From positions 1 to 5,794 of the forward strand of contig VBJS01000119.1 of assembly GCA_005880055.1 (NCBI GenBank): DNA of 5,794 nucleotides, in the 5' to 3' direction. The notes beneath the pieces are model-generated. The model did no database searches. It was not told the origin of the DNA and worked only from the letters and a program-made list of their open reading frames with translations. The position numbers and the translations under genes are program-made. This document shows, in pieces, positions 5,352 through 5,794 of the stretch (within the stretch, counting starts at the first letter, position 1; each line of letters begins with the position of its first letter). The stretch is from Chloroflexota bacterium. Its GTDB lineage: Bacteria; Chloroflexota; Dehalococcoidia; SM23-28-2; RBG-16-64-32.

Positions 5352-5794
5352 ATGCTCTTTAGCCGCCAAAAGCCCAGCATCATCGACCCTGCGCGGGCGC
5401 TCCCCGGCCGCGACCGGCCGGCCTTCGCCGTCCCGCAGCGCCACGCGGTGCTCGGCACTCCCCTGCAGCCCCCGTTCCCGGCGGGCATCGAGACCGCCAT
5501 CTTCGCGCTCGGCTGCTTCTGGGGAGCAGAGCGGCTCTTCTGGCGACTGCCCGGCGTCTTTACGACCGCCGCCGGCTACGCAGGCGGGTACACGCCTAAC
5601 CCGACCTACGAAGAGGTCTGCTCGGGCAGCACGGGCCACACAGAGGCGGTGCTTGTCGCCTTCGACCCAAAGAAGGTCTCCTTCGAGTCGCTCCTCAAGA
5701 CGTTCTTCGAGGAGCACGACCCGACGCAGGGGATGCGCCAGGGAAACGACATCGGCACCCAGTACCGCTCGGCGATCTACTACACGAACGACGA
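5352..5794 (+). CDS. msrA: Peptide methionine-S-sulfoxide reductase MsrA (3' end beyond window)
   Basis: Reduces the S epimer of methionine sulfoxide in free and protein-bound methionine, using thioredoxin to recycle the enzyme; a cytosolic repair enzyme for oxidative damage. The open frame runs off the window end after 147 complete codons. Residues 50-58, IFALGCFWG, carry the catalytic C55. GYAGGYTPNPTYEEVCSG (75-92) and GHTEAV (95-100, with catalytic-site E98) follow, then HDPTQGMRQGNDIGTQYRS (122-140), which is nearly the family consensus (the TQGM stretch is usually TTLN). The roughly 45-residue N-terminal arm, rich in Pro and Arg, resembles that of the longer E. coli-like MsrA rather than the short form. 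The resolving cysteines near the C-terminus are not visible. ATG 5352 is set by GGAGG nine bases upstream. Whether an msrB domain or gene follows cannot be seen. Confidence 0.95.
   Translation, partial: MLFSRQKPSIIDPARALPGRDRPAFAVPQRHAVLGTPLQPPFPAGIETAIFALGCFWGAERLFWRLPGVFTTAAGYAGGYTPNPTYEEVCSGSTGHTEAVLVAFDPKKVSFESLLKTFFEEHDPTQGMRQGNDIGTQYRSAIYYTND

Noticed and set aside
5076..5717. A - strand frame of 213 codons overlapping msrA and the aldolase end
   Set aside because: MsrA on the + strand is unambiguous (GCFWG, GHTEAV, GNDIGTQYRS). The opposite frame is Arg/Glu-rich with no recognisable motif.

Overview
The window is a GC-rich stretch of bacterial chromosome, by eye a little over 60% G+C. 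All six genes that can be recognised lie on the + strand. Four are complete and two are cut by the window edges. Nothing looks mobile: no insertion sequence, tRNA, rRNA, CRISPR array or long repeat was seen, and no gap between genes exceeds about 175 bases. The gene content is ordinary central metabolism of a free-living bacterium: class II fumarase, a phosphofructokinase of the pyrophosphate type, class I fructose-bisphosphate aldolase and a peptide methionine sulfoxide reductase. GC-rich Chloroflexota or Actinomycetota would fit, especially the stand-alone metallo-beta-lactamase protein and the PPi-type PFK, but this placement is a guess.

Layout. Bases 1-114 are the 3' end of an amidase-family gene. 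Bases 246-1112 encode a 288-residue metallo-beta-lactamase-fold protein whose metal site resembles that of flavodiiron/ODP proteins, but it lacks the flavodoxin domain and has changed ligands. Bases 1275-2696 encode class II fumarase (fumC). Bases 2871-4202 encode the phosphofructokinase, and 4199-5242 the class I aldolase, which starts on a TTG overlapping the PFK stop codon (TTGA). From 5352 to the window end is the 5' part of msrA.

How the genes fit together. PFK and aldolase catalyse consecutive steps (fructose 6-phosphate to fructose 1,6-bisphosphate to triose phosphates) and are arranged for translational coupling. PFK residues Asp110 and Lys133 point to pyrophosphate rather than ATP as phosphoryl donor. 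The pair would then be a reversible module usable for both glycolysis and gluconeogenesis. The amidase remnant, MBL protein, fumarase and MsrA appear to be independent units separated by 109-174 bases. Similar extended -10-like sequences (TTGCTATACT and TTGCTATCCT) precede the MBL gene and the PFK gene. A compact hairpin lies in the PFK leader, and a six-codon reading frame overlaps the fumC start. No undescribed system is evident. The points most worth a second look are the PFK active-site mosaic with its coupled aldolase, and the altered metal ligands of the MBL protein.
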